Assembly: GCA_938091935.1 (NCBI GenBank) | Contig: CALKNV010000001.1 | Location: forward strand, 62,001-126,000 | DNA from: an uncultured Pseudomonadales bacterium | GTDB taxonomy: Bacteria; Pseudomonadota; Gammaproteobacteria; Pseudomonadales; Pseudohongiellaceae | Reading direction: 5' to 3' | DNA length: 64,000 bases | Part shown: positions 45,070 through 54,063 of the stretch, in pieces | Layout: each line of letters begins with the position of its first letter | Position numbering within the stretch: position 1 is the stretch's first letter | The notes under the pieces: generated by a model | The model's input: the letters and a program-made list of their open reading frames with translations, nothing else | What the model was told of the DNA's origin: nothing | The model's database searches: none | Made by a program: the position numbers and the translations under genes

Positions 45070-45183
45070 GCGCCAATCCTCTTCCCAGGTAATTGTTTAT
45101 TTGGCCTGTACAGCAACGCTTACCGCGTGGCATGTAGGACTCAGAGCAGTATAATTCGCCCCCATAGGACAAAACAGAAAATA

Positions 45184-46542
45184 ATGAAAATTGGCCTAAC
45201 CCGCTGGAAGGATGATCGAGTGATTGCTGAAACCTATCGAAACCACATTGCCACACTCCAAACGAGTTATGAGAACGCGATTGCGCATGTCGCGGCATCG
45301 CATCAACTGGATGGCCTACTCATTCACAGCGGTAGCGAACATTACTATTTCGGTGATGATCGGGGAATTGCGTTTCAGGCATTCGGCCACTTTCTGCACT
45401 GGATAGACGTCAACAGACCAGATCAACTGCTCCTCATCCGCCCGGGTGAGAAGCCCATTTATTATCAGGTGATTCCCGATGACTTTTGGTATGAGCAGGC
45501 CATCGTCTTAGAACCGGTTTGGAGAGCGTGTTTTGAAGTTATACGTGTAAATAGCTTGGTTGAGGTGGCGAAAGCGCTGCCTGCCGGACAATTTGCCTAT
45601 TTAGGTGAAAGTAGCACGCTCGCCAGCGCCATGAATATTGCTGAGGCAAACCGTAATCCTAAATCCTTGTGCAATTATCTTGATTACTATCGAGCCTACA
45701 AAACGGAATACGAGTTGGATCAATTGCGTACGGCGAACCAGTTGGCCCTGAACGGGCACCAGGCAGCGCGCGACTGCTTCCTGGCGGGTGGCAGTGAATA
45801 CGATATCCACCTCGCCTATCTCGGCACCTGCGGAGTATTGGAGGATGAAACGCCCTATACGAATATCGTAGCGCTTGACGACAAGTCGGCAATATTGCAC
45901 TACCAGAATAAACGGCGGCAGCTCGCTCAGACCAGCCAGGTCCTGCTAATTGACGCCGGTTATCGCGTGCGCGGCTATGGCTCTGACATTACCCGTACTT
46001 GGGTTCGCGATGGCGTGCATGCCAGCTTTTCAGACCTGCTTGTGGGCATGAAGGCGATAAAGGATGGTCTGGTGGCCCAGGTTATGCCCGGGATTTCCTA
46101 CGTAGACATTCACCGGCAGGCGCTTTCGCAGATCACCGAGCTGCTGGTGAGCCTGGAGGTTTGTCATGGCAAGGCGCCCGACCTACTGGAGCGCGGGGTA
46201 ACACAATTGTTTATGCCCCATGGTGTGGGCCATCTACTTGGCATCCAGGTCCATGATGTTGGCGGCCACCAGCAGAATCACGACGGCGAAACCCTCACTC
46301 CTCCCGCCCACTCTCCTATGCTACGCAACACCCGCGACTTGGCCGCTGACATGGTGTTCACCATTGAACCCGGCTGTTACTTCATTCCCTTGCTGTTGGA
46401 GCCACAGCGCGGCGGTGAAAATCGCGACAGGTTCAATTGGGATCTTATCGATCAGCTTTATCCGTTAGGAGGCATCAGGGTCGAAGACAACGTGAGGGTG
46501 ACGCAGAATGGCGTTGAAAATCTTACCCCGGGTGAGATTTAA
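45184..46542 (+). CDS. pepQ: Xaa-Pro dipeptidase
   Basis: From ATG 45184 the protein has 452 residues, close to E. coli PepQ (443). The N-terminus resembles PepQ (YRNHIATLQTSYENAIAHVA, LDGLLIHSGSEHYYF). The M24 metal ligands appear in order: LLIDAGYRVRGYGSDITRTW (two Asp), FMPHGVGHLLGIQVHDVGG (His), VFTIEPGCYFI (Glu) and GGIRVEDNV (Glu). It splits Xaa-Pro dipeptides in the cytoplasm. The track's start 57 bases upstream overlaps non-coding sequence and is less likely. Confidence 0.93.
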   Translation: MKIGLTRWKDDRVIAETYRNHIATLQTSYENAIAHVAASHQLDGLLIHSGSEHYYFGDDRGIAFQAFGHFLHWIDVNRPDQLLLIRPGEKPIYYQVIPDDFWYEQAIVLEPVWRACFEVIRVNSLVEVAKALPAGQFAYLGESSTLASAMNIAEANRNPKSLCNYLDYYRAYKTEYELDQLRTANQLALNGHQAARDCFLAGGSEYDIHLAYLGTCGVLEDETPYTNIVALDDKSAILHYQNKRRQLAQTSQVLLIDAGYRVRGYGSDITRTWVRDGVHASFSDLLVGMKAIKDGLVAQVMPGISYVDIHRQALSQITELLVSLEVCHGKAPDLLERGVTQLFMPHGVGHLLGIQVHDVGGHQQNHDGETLTPPAHSPMLRNTRDLAADMVFTIEPGCYFIPLLLEPQRGGENRDRFNWDLIDQLYPLGGIRVEDNVRVTQNGVENLTPGEI

Positions 46543-46554
46543 GCGAGCCCTGGA

Positions 46555-47847
46555 TCACGCCAGCAAACGATCTATTTGTTCAAGAAGTTTAGGCAAGGCA
46601 GAACGATTGGCCCTCACTAGCGCTGCGCCTGACTGACCCATGGCTTCTCTCTTGGCTGGCTCGTCCAGCAGCTGTCGCAGTTGCATCGTTAGTTCAGCGG
46701 CATCCTGCACGGTACGAAGGGCATTTGCAGATTCCATTTGGGAGCAGATTTTCGCAAAGTTAAACTGGGAAGGACCCACCAAAACCGGCAGCGCCCACGC
46801 CGCAGGCTCGAGTACATTTTGACATCCCGTATCAACGAGACTACCTCCCACGAAGGCGATATCACCCAGACTGTAGTAAGCCATCATCTCACCCATGGAA
46901 TCGCCCAGCAGGACCTGGGTATCCGCGGCTAGTGCTTGGCCACTGCTGCGGCGTTGCATTCGCAGACCTCTTGCTTGACACAGCTCTGCCACCAACTGAA
47001 ATCTTTCCGGGTGGCGAGGAATCAGGATACAGAGCGGTGCTTGCACCGAATCCATTAGTGGCACAATAGCATCCAGTACTTTACTTTCCTCTCCTTCCCG
47101 CGTACTCGCAACAACAATTACTGTGCGACCTGATGCTTTGGTTGATGAAAATGGCTCATCGTTATGTGACAGTGTGGTGTCAACGTCAACATAGAATTTC
47201 AGACTACCCGTGACTTCAACCTTGCTGGCGTCTGCACCTAACGCGATTAGACGATCGGCATCGGCTTGTGCCTGAGCCGCGATCAAATCTATAGCCGTTA
47301 GCATTTGTCGCGTCAGACCTGCAATGCGACGGTAACCTGCAGCGGATCTTTCTGACAGACGCGCATTGGCCAGTAGAATTTTTACGTTCTGCTGTTTGCA
47401 GGCAGCTATGGTGTTGGGCCATAACTCGGTTTCCATAATGATCAGGAGCCCCGGCCTGATTTTTTGCAGAAAGCGCCGTACCAGGAACTTTAAGTCGTAA
47501 GGTGCATAGACGTGGGTCACAGCATCTCCGAACAGGTTGCGAACCCGTTCGGAGCCCGTGGGTGTAGTAGTGGTTATTATGATTCTGACATTGGGATTTG
47601 CGCTGCGTAAGGCTTTGACCAGCGGCGCGGCGGCCACAGTCTCTCCAACCGAGACCGCATGAATCCAGATATCAGCAGAGGCTGTATCGGACGCCGTCGA
47701 TTCAGTGGCACCTGCGCTCTTGAAAAGCGCGAAGCGTTCACCAATGCGCCTGCGATAATCAGGTGCGGCCAGGGACTTTATATAAAGGCGCGCAACGATA
47801 AACGGTAACGCCAATAACAAGAGCAGGCTATAGAGGGGGCGCCACAT
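46555..47847 (-). CDS. waaA: 3-deoxy-D-manno-octulosonic acid (Kdo) transferase
   Basis: The 430-residue protein has an N-terminal membrane anchor (LYSLLLLLALPFIVARLYI), the catalytic Glu in WIHAVSVGETVAAAPLV, TTTPTGSERV, APYDLKFLVRRFL, IMETELWPN and FVGGSLVDTGCQNVLEPAAW. It adds Kdo to lipid IVA. It is encoded near hldE and the waaF-waaC-waaG block, as in Pseudomonas. It is convergent with pepQ, 12 bases away, and divergent from the FAD oxidoreductase gene. Confidence 0.95.
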   Translation of the reverse strand: MWRPLYSLLLLLALPFIVARLYIKSLAAPDYRRRIGERFALFKSAGATESTASDTASADIWIHAVSVGETVAAAPLVKALRSANPNVRIIITTTTPTGSERVRNLFGDAVTHVYAPYDLKFLVRRFLQKIRPGLLIIMETELWPNTIAACKQQNVKILLANARLSERSAAGYRRIAGLTRQMLTAIDLIAAQAQADADRLIALGADASKVEVTGSLKFYVDVDTTLSHNDEPFSSTKASGRTVIVVASTREGEESKVLDAIVPLMDSVQAPLCILIPRHPERFQLVAELCQARGLRMQRRSSGQALAADTQVLLGDSMGEMMAYYSLGDIAFVGGSLVDTGCQNVLEPAAWALPVLVGPSQFNFAKICSQMESANALRTVQDAAELTMQLRQLLDEPAKREAMGQSGAALVRANRSALPKLLEQIDRLLA

Positions 47848-47959
47848 AACTTGGATTCAGACCTGGTAACCGGTGCCAAAAGGTACACAGTTCGCCGATG
47901 GGAAATTCAGCTTGATGTCGATATACTCAAAAGACGTTCGCGAGGCTAAAAGGTAACTA

Positions 47960-49174
47960 ATGACACTGCGCTATTCAACAGACATCGTCATCTTCGGTGG
48001 CGGGATTGCTGGATTATGGCTGTTGAATAGTCTGCGCGAAGCGGGTTACCAGGCCATACTCTTTGAGCGCCATACCATCGGTGGCGGTCAGACATTAGCA
48101 TCTCAGGGCATTATTCACGGTGGCTTGAAGTACGCGCTTCAGGGATCCCTGACCGGAGCGGCACAGGCCATAGCCGCGATGCCGGGGCGCTGGCGACAGT
48201 GTCTGGCCGGCGAAGGTGATATGGATTTGCGTGGCACCCGGGTACTTAGCGAACGCTACTATATGTGGTCCGGTGCCAGCATGCGCAGCAAACTGAAGTC
48301 TTTTCTTGGCAGCAAGAGTCTGCGGGGCCGCGTGGATACAGTACCCCAGGCTGATTACCCAGAATTTTTCCAACAGGCGTCAATCAAAGGCACACTTTAC
48401 CAGCTCCCCGATTTCGTGGTGGATAGCGAGAGTCTGATAGACGTCCTGGCCGGCAAGCAACAGGCGCATCTTTTTCAACTACCTGAACAGATCGTCGAAT
48501 TCGGCAGTGATGGATTTTCTGACGCCAGGACACTGATATTGACCCGTCGCGAGCATGACATAGAAATAAGCGCACAGCGCTTTATCTTTGCAGCAGGGGA
48601 AGGCAACAGGGGTTTAATCAATGCAGCAGGACTGAGCAGGCCTCAAACTCAGGTCCGACCCCTCAATATGGTCTACCTCAAAATGCCTGGACTACCGCAA
48701 CTGTTCGTACACTGCATCGGCGACAGTTTTAGTCTGACTCCCAGACTCACAGTGACTTCACATCAAGATGAGAGTGGTGAGACTGTCTGGTACCTCGGCG
48801 GCGATATCGCCGAGACTGGCGTGGGCAAGACCGATGCTGAACAAATAGATATGGCTCGTCGGTTATTGAGCGAGCTGTTTCCCTGGATTGATTTGTCAGC
48901 AGCCGAGTGGCGCTGCTTTACCATCAACCGGGCCGAACCCAAGGTGGAGAATGAAAGCAGGCCAGACGACGCCTACTTCATCAAAGAAGAGAATATCCTG
49001 GTGACCTGGCCAACCAAGCTTACACTGACACCGGCACTCTCTGACCAGGTTCTCGCTGACCTGCGCAAGGACAAAATTGTCCCTTCAACCGCTGCACCAG
49101 AAACCACGTTAGAGGCGATTCTCAGTCCCGCCGTAATAGGATCGCCAGAATGGCATCTGGAGACGACGACATGA
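47960..49174 (+). CDS. FAD-dependent oxidoreductase (DAO family)
   Basis: The 404-residue protein has an N-terminal dinucleotide-binding motif (DIVIFGGGIAGLWLLNSLRE), then ERHTIGGGQTLASQGIIHGG as in glycerol-3-phosphate-dehydrogenase-like DAO proteins. A conserved homologue and the following aldo-keto reductase lie between waaA and hldE in Pseudomonas. The substrate is unknown. Its TGA overlaps the next gene's ATG. Confidence 0.8.
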   Translation: MTLRYSTDIVIFGGGIAGLWLLNSLREAGYQAILFERHTIGGGQTLASQGIIHGGLKYALQGSLTGAAQAIAAMPGRWRQCLAGEGDMDLRGTRVLSERYYMWSGASMRSKLKSFLGSKSLRGRVDTVPQADYPEFFQQASIKGTLYQLPDFVVDSESLIDVLAGKQQAHLFQLPEQIVEFGSDGFSDARTLILTRREHDIEISAQRFIFAAGEGNRGLINAAGLSRPQTQVRPLNMVYLKMPGLPQLFVHCIGDSFSLTPRLTVTSHQDESGETVWYLGGDIAETGVGKTDAEQIDMARRLLSELFPWIDLSAAEWRCFTINRAEPKVENESRPDDAYFIKEENILVTWPTKLTLTPALSDQVLADLRKDKIVPSTAAPETTLEAILSPAVIGSPEWHLETTT

Positions 49175-49959
49175 TCAGCGTGCCCAGACGACAGCTGGGG
49201 TCCACCGGCATAGACGTTTCCTGCCTTGGTCTTGGTACGGTGAAGCTGGGGCGAAACCAGGGCGTTAAATATCCCCAGCGCTTTGATTTACCCAATGATA
49301 AACAGGTCACTGCACTACTAGACCAGGCGCGCGGACTGGGAATCAACTTTATAGACACTGCTCCTGCCTATGGCAGCAGCGAAGAGCGCTTGGGCATGCT
49401 AATGCAAAACCGGCAGGACTGGATAATTTGTTCTAAGGTTGGAGAAGAGTTTGAAGATGGCGCATCACATTTCGATTTCTCAGCGCAACATACCCGCTGC
49501 AGTGTGGAGCGGAGTTTGCGCCGATTGCGCACGGACCATCTGGACCTGGTATTAATTCACTCAAACGGTGAAGACCTTGAAATAATCGAGCGGACTGACT
49601 GCCTAGAGACGCTACTGACCCTAAAAGACGAGGGTATGATTCGCGCCGTGGGTATGTCCACCAAGACTGTTAAAGGTGGCAGGCGCGCGCTTCCACTTTG
49701 TGACGCCTTGATGCTTACATACAACGCGACTACAACAGCTGAAGAAGCAGTCATCGACTTGGCCAGATCTCAGGGCAAGGCAATATTAGTTAAAAAAGCA
49801 TTCGATAGTGGCCACGCGACTGACCGGCCTGGCGGCCCTGAGCAGGCGCTTGAGTTTGTACTAAGTAAACCGGGAGTCAGCAGCGTGATCGTCGGGACCA
49901 TAAACCCTGAACATTTGCGTAGCAATGCTGAGATTGCTGCTGGGGTAATTTTAGGTTGA
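49171..49959 (+). CDS. Aldo/keto reductase
   Basis: Starting at ATG 49171 (ATGA overlap with the FAD gene, GGAG upstream) gives 262 residues. The track start at 49150 is also open. The TIM-barrel motifs are present: GLGTVKLGRNQG, NFIDTAPAYGSSEERLG (catalytic Asp/Tyr), the catalytic Lys in WIICSKVGEEF, DLVLIHSNGED and a C-terminal SSVIVGTINPEHLRSN that binds NADPH phosphate. The substrate is unknown. The coupled FAD oxidoreductase suggests a joint two-step redox pathway. Confidence 0.88.
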   Translation: MISVPRRQLGSTGIDVSCLGLGTVKLGRNQGVKYPQRFDLPNDKQVTALLDQARGLGINFIDTAPAYGSSEERLGMLMQNRQDWIICSKVGEEFEDGASHFDFSAQHTRCSVERSLRRLRTDHLDLVLIHSNGEDLEIIERTDCLETLLTLKDEGMIRAVGMSTKTVKGGRRALPLCDALMLTYNATTTAEEAVIDLARSQGKAILVKKAFDSGHATDRPGGPEQALEFVLSKPGVSSVIVGTINPEHLRSNAEIAAGVILG

Positions 49960-49992
49960 AGACCTAAGCACTGCGACCGATCCGGCTGCAGC

Positions 49993-51423
49993 TCAATCGC
50001 CAACCTTGCGCATCTTTTCAACGATGTCTGAAGTCGAGCAATTATCAAGAAACTCAAGCGCTTGCACCTTCCCGCCATAGGAAAGCACAAATTCACCACC
50101 CACAACCTGGTCGATAGTATAGTCGCCGCCTTTTACCAGAATTTCCGGCTTGAGAGACTGCAGCAGTGCCTCCGGCGTGTCTTCACTAAAACTGACGACC
50201 CAGTCTACGGCCTCAAGCCCCGCTAATACGGCCATCCGCCGTTCCACGGGATTAATAGGGCGACCTGGCCCCTTTAATCTGCGCACAGAGTCATCATCGT
50301 TTATAGCAACCACAAGCCGTTCACCAAGCTTTTTAGCTTCGTTAAGATAACCGACATGCCCGGCATGAATAATGTCGAAGCAGCCATTTGTGAAGACTAT
50401 CCGCTCTCCATGGGCTCGTGCATCCTGCACCGCAATGGCGAGCTGGTCTGATGTCATAACACCCTGGCCTGAATCTTGCTCCCCCAAAATCGCACGACGC
50501 AGCTCTGGCCCGCTTATAGCTGCGGTACCAAGCTTGCCAACCACCAGGCCTGCCGCGATGTTAGCCAGTGCTGTGGCATCTGCCATGGTCTCGCCCGCTG
50601 CTAATGCTGCTGCCAAAACTGATATAACGGTATCACCTGCGCCAGTAACATCGAAAACCTCCTGCGCTTTGGCAGGCAGATGCAGCTCCGGCGAGTCCGG
50701 GCGAACGAGTGTCATACCGTGTTCACCGCGGGTGATAAGCATGGCCTCAAGTTCAAGATCCTTGACCAGCTGCATACCCTTGCTCACAAGATCTGTTTCA
50801 TTCGCGCAGTGGCCGACCACAGCTTCGAATTCATTCAAATTGGGCGTAATCAGAGTAGCGCCCCGGTACTTATCGAAATCTGAGCCTTTGGGGTCCACGA
50901 TAACCGGAATGCCATGATCTCTGCCAAGCTTTATTAGAGGTTCAATTTCCTGCAGAGCACCCTTGGCATAATCCGACAGAACCATAGCTTGGGTGTTGGC
51001 GATCTGATCTTTCGCTTTAATCAGCAAACTGGTTACGTCTTGTTTTTCGAATGCTTGTTCAAAATCAGCTCTTATTAGCTGTTGATGCTGACTGATGACT
51101 CGAAGCTTGGTGATAGTGGGCTTGCCGGGGCACTGGATGAAATCGCAAAGCACTCCTGCTGCGGTGAGCCGGGACTCAAGCTCGGCACCGCTCTCATCCT
51201 CACCTACTACACCAATTATTCGGGTCGCACTGCCAAGAGCAGAAATATTGAGTGCCACGTTGCCCGCGCCGCCTGGTCTGTCTTCCTGGTTTGCCACCTT
51301 AACAACGGGTACCGGCGCTTCTGGTGAAATCCTGTTGGCACTGCCATGCCAGTAGCGATCGAGCATCACATCGCCGATGACAAGCAGTCTAGCGTCCTGA
51401 AAGGACGGCATTTCCAATTTCAT
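49993..51423 (-). CDS. hldE: Bifunctional D-beta-D-heptose-7-phosphate kinase / heptose-1-phosphate adenylyltransferase
   Basis: The 476-residue fusion has an N-terminal PfkB kinase (1 to about 320: RPGGAGNVALNISALGSAT, EVFDVTGAGDTVISVLAAAL with the catalytic Asp). The C-terminal adenylyltransferase (about 340-476) has FTNGCFDIIHAGHVGYLNEA with its HxGH-type motif and LVVAINDDDSVRRLKGPGRP. It makes ADP-heptose, the donor used by WaaC and WaaF. It is the full-length fused form of E. coli and Pseudomonas. Confidence 0.96.
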   Translation of the reverse strand: MKLEMPSFQDARLLVIGDVMLDRYWHGSANRISPEAPVPVVKVANQEDRPGGAGNVALNISALGSATRIIGVVGEDESGAELESRLTAAGVLCDFIQCPGKPTITKLRVISQHQQLIRADFEQAFEKQDVTSLLIKAKDQIANTQAMVLSDYAKGALQEIEPLIKLGRDHGIPVIVDPKGSDFDKYRGATLITPNLNEFEAVVGHCANETDLVSKGMQLVKDLELEAMLITRGEHGMTLVRPDSPELHLPAKAQEVFDVTGAGDTVISVLAAALAAGETMADATALANIAAGLVVGKLGTAAISGPELRRAILGEQDSGQGVMTSDQLAIAVQDARAHGERIVFTNGCFDIIHAGHVGYLNEAKKLGERLVVAINDDDSVRRLKGPGRPINPVERRMAVLAGLEAVDWVVSFSEDTPEALLQSLKPEILVKGGDYTIDQVVGGEFVLSYGGKVQALEFLDNCSTSDIVEKMRKVGD

Positions 51424-51599
51424 TCCTTAAGCCCTTTTTCTCATGTGCCGGTCTCATGTACTGGACTGGTGCGGCAGATAATAACATAGGGTATCAAATC
51501 CGATATCGAACTTTTACCGCCTGGCGTGGGTTGCACGGCCAGCTTTGCTACAATGCTGCTGGCAGCTCATTACCTTAAAAGACCCTGTAATCTCTGACT

Positions 51600-52538
51600 G
51601 TGACGGACCCTACTCGCCAATTTGTGCCACTGGCCCAGTTTAAACATCCGCGCTACTGGCCAACCTGGCTGGGGATCGGCTGCATGTGGGTGGCAGCCAA
51701 TTTACCCTACTCCCTGCAATTACAGCTGGGGCGGTTTATTGGTTTTCTGTCCTACCATTTCGCCCGGGGCCGACGCCGGGTTTGCGAGATAAACCTGAGA
51801 CTGTGTTTCCCCAACCTATCTCCTGAGGAGCATAGGCAACTGGTACGTAAGACATTCCAGTCGAATGGGATTGGCTTCATTGAGATTGCTATCGCCTGGT
51901 GTGGCAATTTGGACAAATATAGAGGTATGGCCACTTTCCATGGCCTTGAGAACCTTGAGAAAGCGAAGGCAGAAAATAAAGGTGTATTGCTGATTGGGCC
52001 CCATCTCACGACATTCGAGATGGCTGGATTTCTCTACTCCTCGATTGGCGAGCTCAATGGAACTTATCGAGCAAATGACAAGAACCCCCTGTTCGATGCG
52101 TTTATGTACAACGGGCGCCATCGCCTTTATCCAGGCTTGTTTGAGCGGAAGGACATCAGGGGTGCTATGCGCTGCCTAAAAAAAGGCGGGTTGCTCTGGT
52201 ATGCTCCCGATCAGGACTATGGCGCCCAACACTCGGTTTTCGTACCCTTTTTTGGTAACCTCGCGGCTACGATCACCGCCGGTAGTCGCTTTGCGAAGTT
52301 CAATGGCTCTCCGGTGGTGTTTTTCAGCCACTACAGAAAGCCCGACAACTCTGGCTACGAAATACACTTCAGCCCAGTGCTGGAAGACTACCCCAGCGGC
52401 GACGATGAAGAAGATGGCAGAATCATCAACCGCTGGGTAGAGGCGGCTATACGCAAACAGCCCGACCAATACCTCTGGCTGCATAAGCGTTTCAAGACGC
52501 CACTCCCCGGAAAAAAAGAAAACCCCTACAGCTCATGA
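51600..52538 (+). CDS. lpxL: Lipid A late acyltransferase (LpxL/HtrB family)
   Basis: The 312-residue protein has the N-terminal KHPRYWPTWLGIGCMWVAAN, the catalytic motif GVLLIGPHLTTFEMAG (HX4E), YRANDKNPLFDAFMYNGRH, APDQDYGAQHSVFVPFFGN and the C-terminal PDQYLWLHKRFKTPLPG. It adds a secondary lauroyl-type chain to Kdo2-lipid A at the inner membrane. The start is GTG. The next gene begins inside its stop (ATGA). LpxM-type specificity cannot be excluded from sequence. Confidence 0.9.
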   Translation: MTDPTRQFVPLAQFKHPRYWPTWLGIGCMWVAANLPYSLQLQLGRFIGFLSYHFARGRRRVCEINLRLCFPNLSPEEHRQLVRKTFQSNGIGFIEIAIAWCGNLDKYRGMATFHGLENLEKAKAENKGVLLIGPHLTTFEMAGFLYSSIGELNGTYRANDKNPLFDAFMYNGRHRLYPGLFERKDIRGAMRCLKKGGLLWYAPDQDYGAQHSVFVPFFGNLAATITAGSRFAKFNGSPVVFFSHYRKPDNSGYEIHFSPVLEDYPSGDDEEDGRIINRWVEAAIRKQPDQYLWLHKRFKTPLPGKKENPYSS

Positions 52539-54040
52539 GCTCAAAAAACTGGCAACAATGGGATATACGACTCCTGGCAGTATTGGCAAGTCTGGCACTG
52601 TCTGGATTTGCCGTGGTGTTTGCCTCTCTCCCAAATGATGATGCCTATACCTATATCAGAACCGCAGAAATCTTTCTCGAGCAGGGTGTGGGCGCAGCCA
52701 TATCACACTACACCTGGGCCGGTTATCCGATTCTGATCGGCCTGGTGAGCCTGACGGGCTTGTCTTTGTTTGCTTCGGCCTATGCGTTAAACGCCCTATT
52801 TTTCGCCATCCTGGCTTACACTTTTATTAGCATCGTGCGCCACCTTGATGACTCCAACAGAGTCGCATGGCTAGCTGTATTAACCGTGCTTGCCTATCCA
52901 GAGTTAAACGAATACAGGGACATGGTAATCCGCGACGTTGGCTTCTGGGCCATGCTGCTGTTAGCCCTGTGGCGTTTCATGGTGTTTATAGATACACGCC
53001 AATTCTCCCATTCTGTATTTTTTGTGCTCGCGATGATCGGGGCCATGCTGTTCAGGGCAGAGGCGGTTATCTATCTTGTGGCAATTCCTTTTGCGTTGTT
53101 TTTCCAGAGCGACTGTAATACCCAACAGAATCGCCGGGACTTCTTAAAATTAGCTGGTTTTATTTGCAGCGTTGGAGCGCTTGGGTTCCTGATACTTTTG
53201 GCTGCAGGGATCAATTTATTTGCATTGATATTGGAATTGCTGCGCATCTACCAGCCTTTTCTCCTCAGCCTATTCAATCCGGATGAGGCAGTAACAGCAG
53301 CTCAGGCAACTGCAATCTTTGGCGAGTATGCCGGGATTTTTTCCCGAGACTATGTATCTGCAGTTATCGCTGTAGGCTTAAGCGTGGTGCTAGTGATGAC
53401 CTTGTTCTATACCATCGGCGGTCCCTTCTTCTGGCTACTGGCTTTTGGCCTGATGCGAAAGCACATTCGCTGGCATAGAGCGAAGGTGGCGCCCATGCTT
53501 GCCGTGTTGCTGGCAAACCTCTTTATATTGGTTGTGTTTCTTTACATCACCAAGTTTCTTACCGGGCGCTATGCCCTTGTATTTGGTCTTATGGCCGCTA
53601 CTCTGGTTCCATTTCTAGTCTGCAGCATCGTAGAGCGAAACCGAGGCGGTAATTGGGAGCAATTTAGCACCTATTTTCTGATATTGTTCTTCTTCTATTG
53701 CCTGATAGATTCCTATGTCAGTTTTGGGAGGTCAAAAGACTGGTTGCTTGATGCTGCAAGTTATGTAGAACTGCAAGCAGAATCTGACACGCAAGTGCTG
53801 ACAAACAATCACACTATTGCCTACTTCTCGGGTCGGGTAGAAAACTACGATGAAATTGTGCGTGAGCTTAAAGCCCAGAATATTTTAGATGTGGCGCCTG
53901 GCACTATTGTTGCGCTAGAAATGTATTATGAAATGAGTCTGTTGGTAGAGCAGGCGTTAGTGAAACCTTCTCTGCAGCTACTGCAGCAATTTCCCAGCGC
54001 CGAGCAGCCACAGATTGCAATCTATAGACGCGTGAACTAG
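52535..54040 (+). CDS. Polytopic GT-C-like membrane glycosyltransferase
   Basis: The 501-residue protein has about ten hydrophobic helices. After the first helix comes a short loop with NDDAYTYIRTAEIFLEQG, then TWAGYPILIGLVSLTGL and YPELNEYRDMVIRDVGFW. The double Asp in the first loop is typical of ArnT/PMT-type GT-C enzymes that use lipid-linked sugars. The C-terminal region after the last helix is soluble. The start overlaps lpxL by four bases, so it likely modifies lipid A or core sugar. Donor and acceptor are unknown. Confidence 0.65.
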   Translation: MSSKNWQQWDIRLLAVLASLALSGFAVVFASLPNDDAYTYIRTAEIFLEQGVGAAISHYTWAGYPILIGLVSLTGLSLFASAYALNALFFAILAYTFISIVRHLDDSNRVAWLAVLTVLAYPELNEYRDMVIRDVGFWAMLLLALWRFMVFIDTRQFSHSVFFVLAMIGAMLFRAEAVIYLVAIPFALFFQSDCNTQQNRRDFLKLAGFICSVGALGFLILLAAGINLFALILELLRIYQPFLLSLFNPDEAVTAAQATAIFGEYAGIFSRDYVSAVIAVGLSVVLVMTLFYTIGGPFFWLLAFGLMRKHIRWHRAKVAPMLAVLLANLFILVVFLYITKFLTGRYALVFGLMAATLVPFLVCSIVERNRGGNWEQFSTYFLILFFFYCLIDSYVSFGRSKDWLLDAASYVELQAESDTQVLTNNHTIAYFSGRVENYDEIVRELKAQNILDVAPGTIVALEMYYEMSLLVEQALVKPSLQLLQQFPSAEQPQIAIYRRVN

Positions 54041-54063
54041 CCGCCCGATAAGCCCCGGCCAAT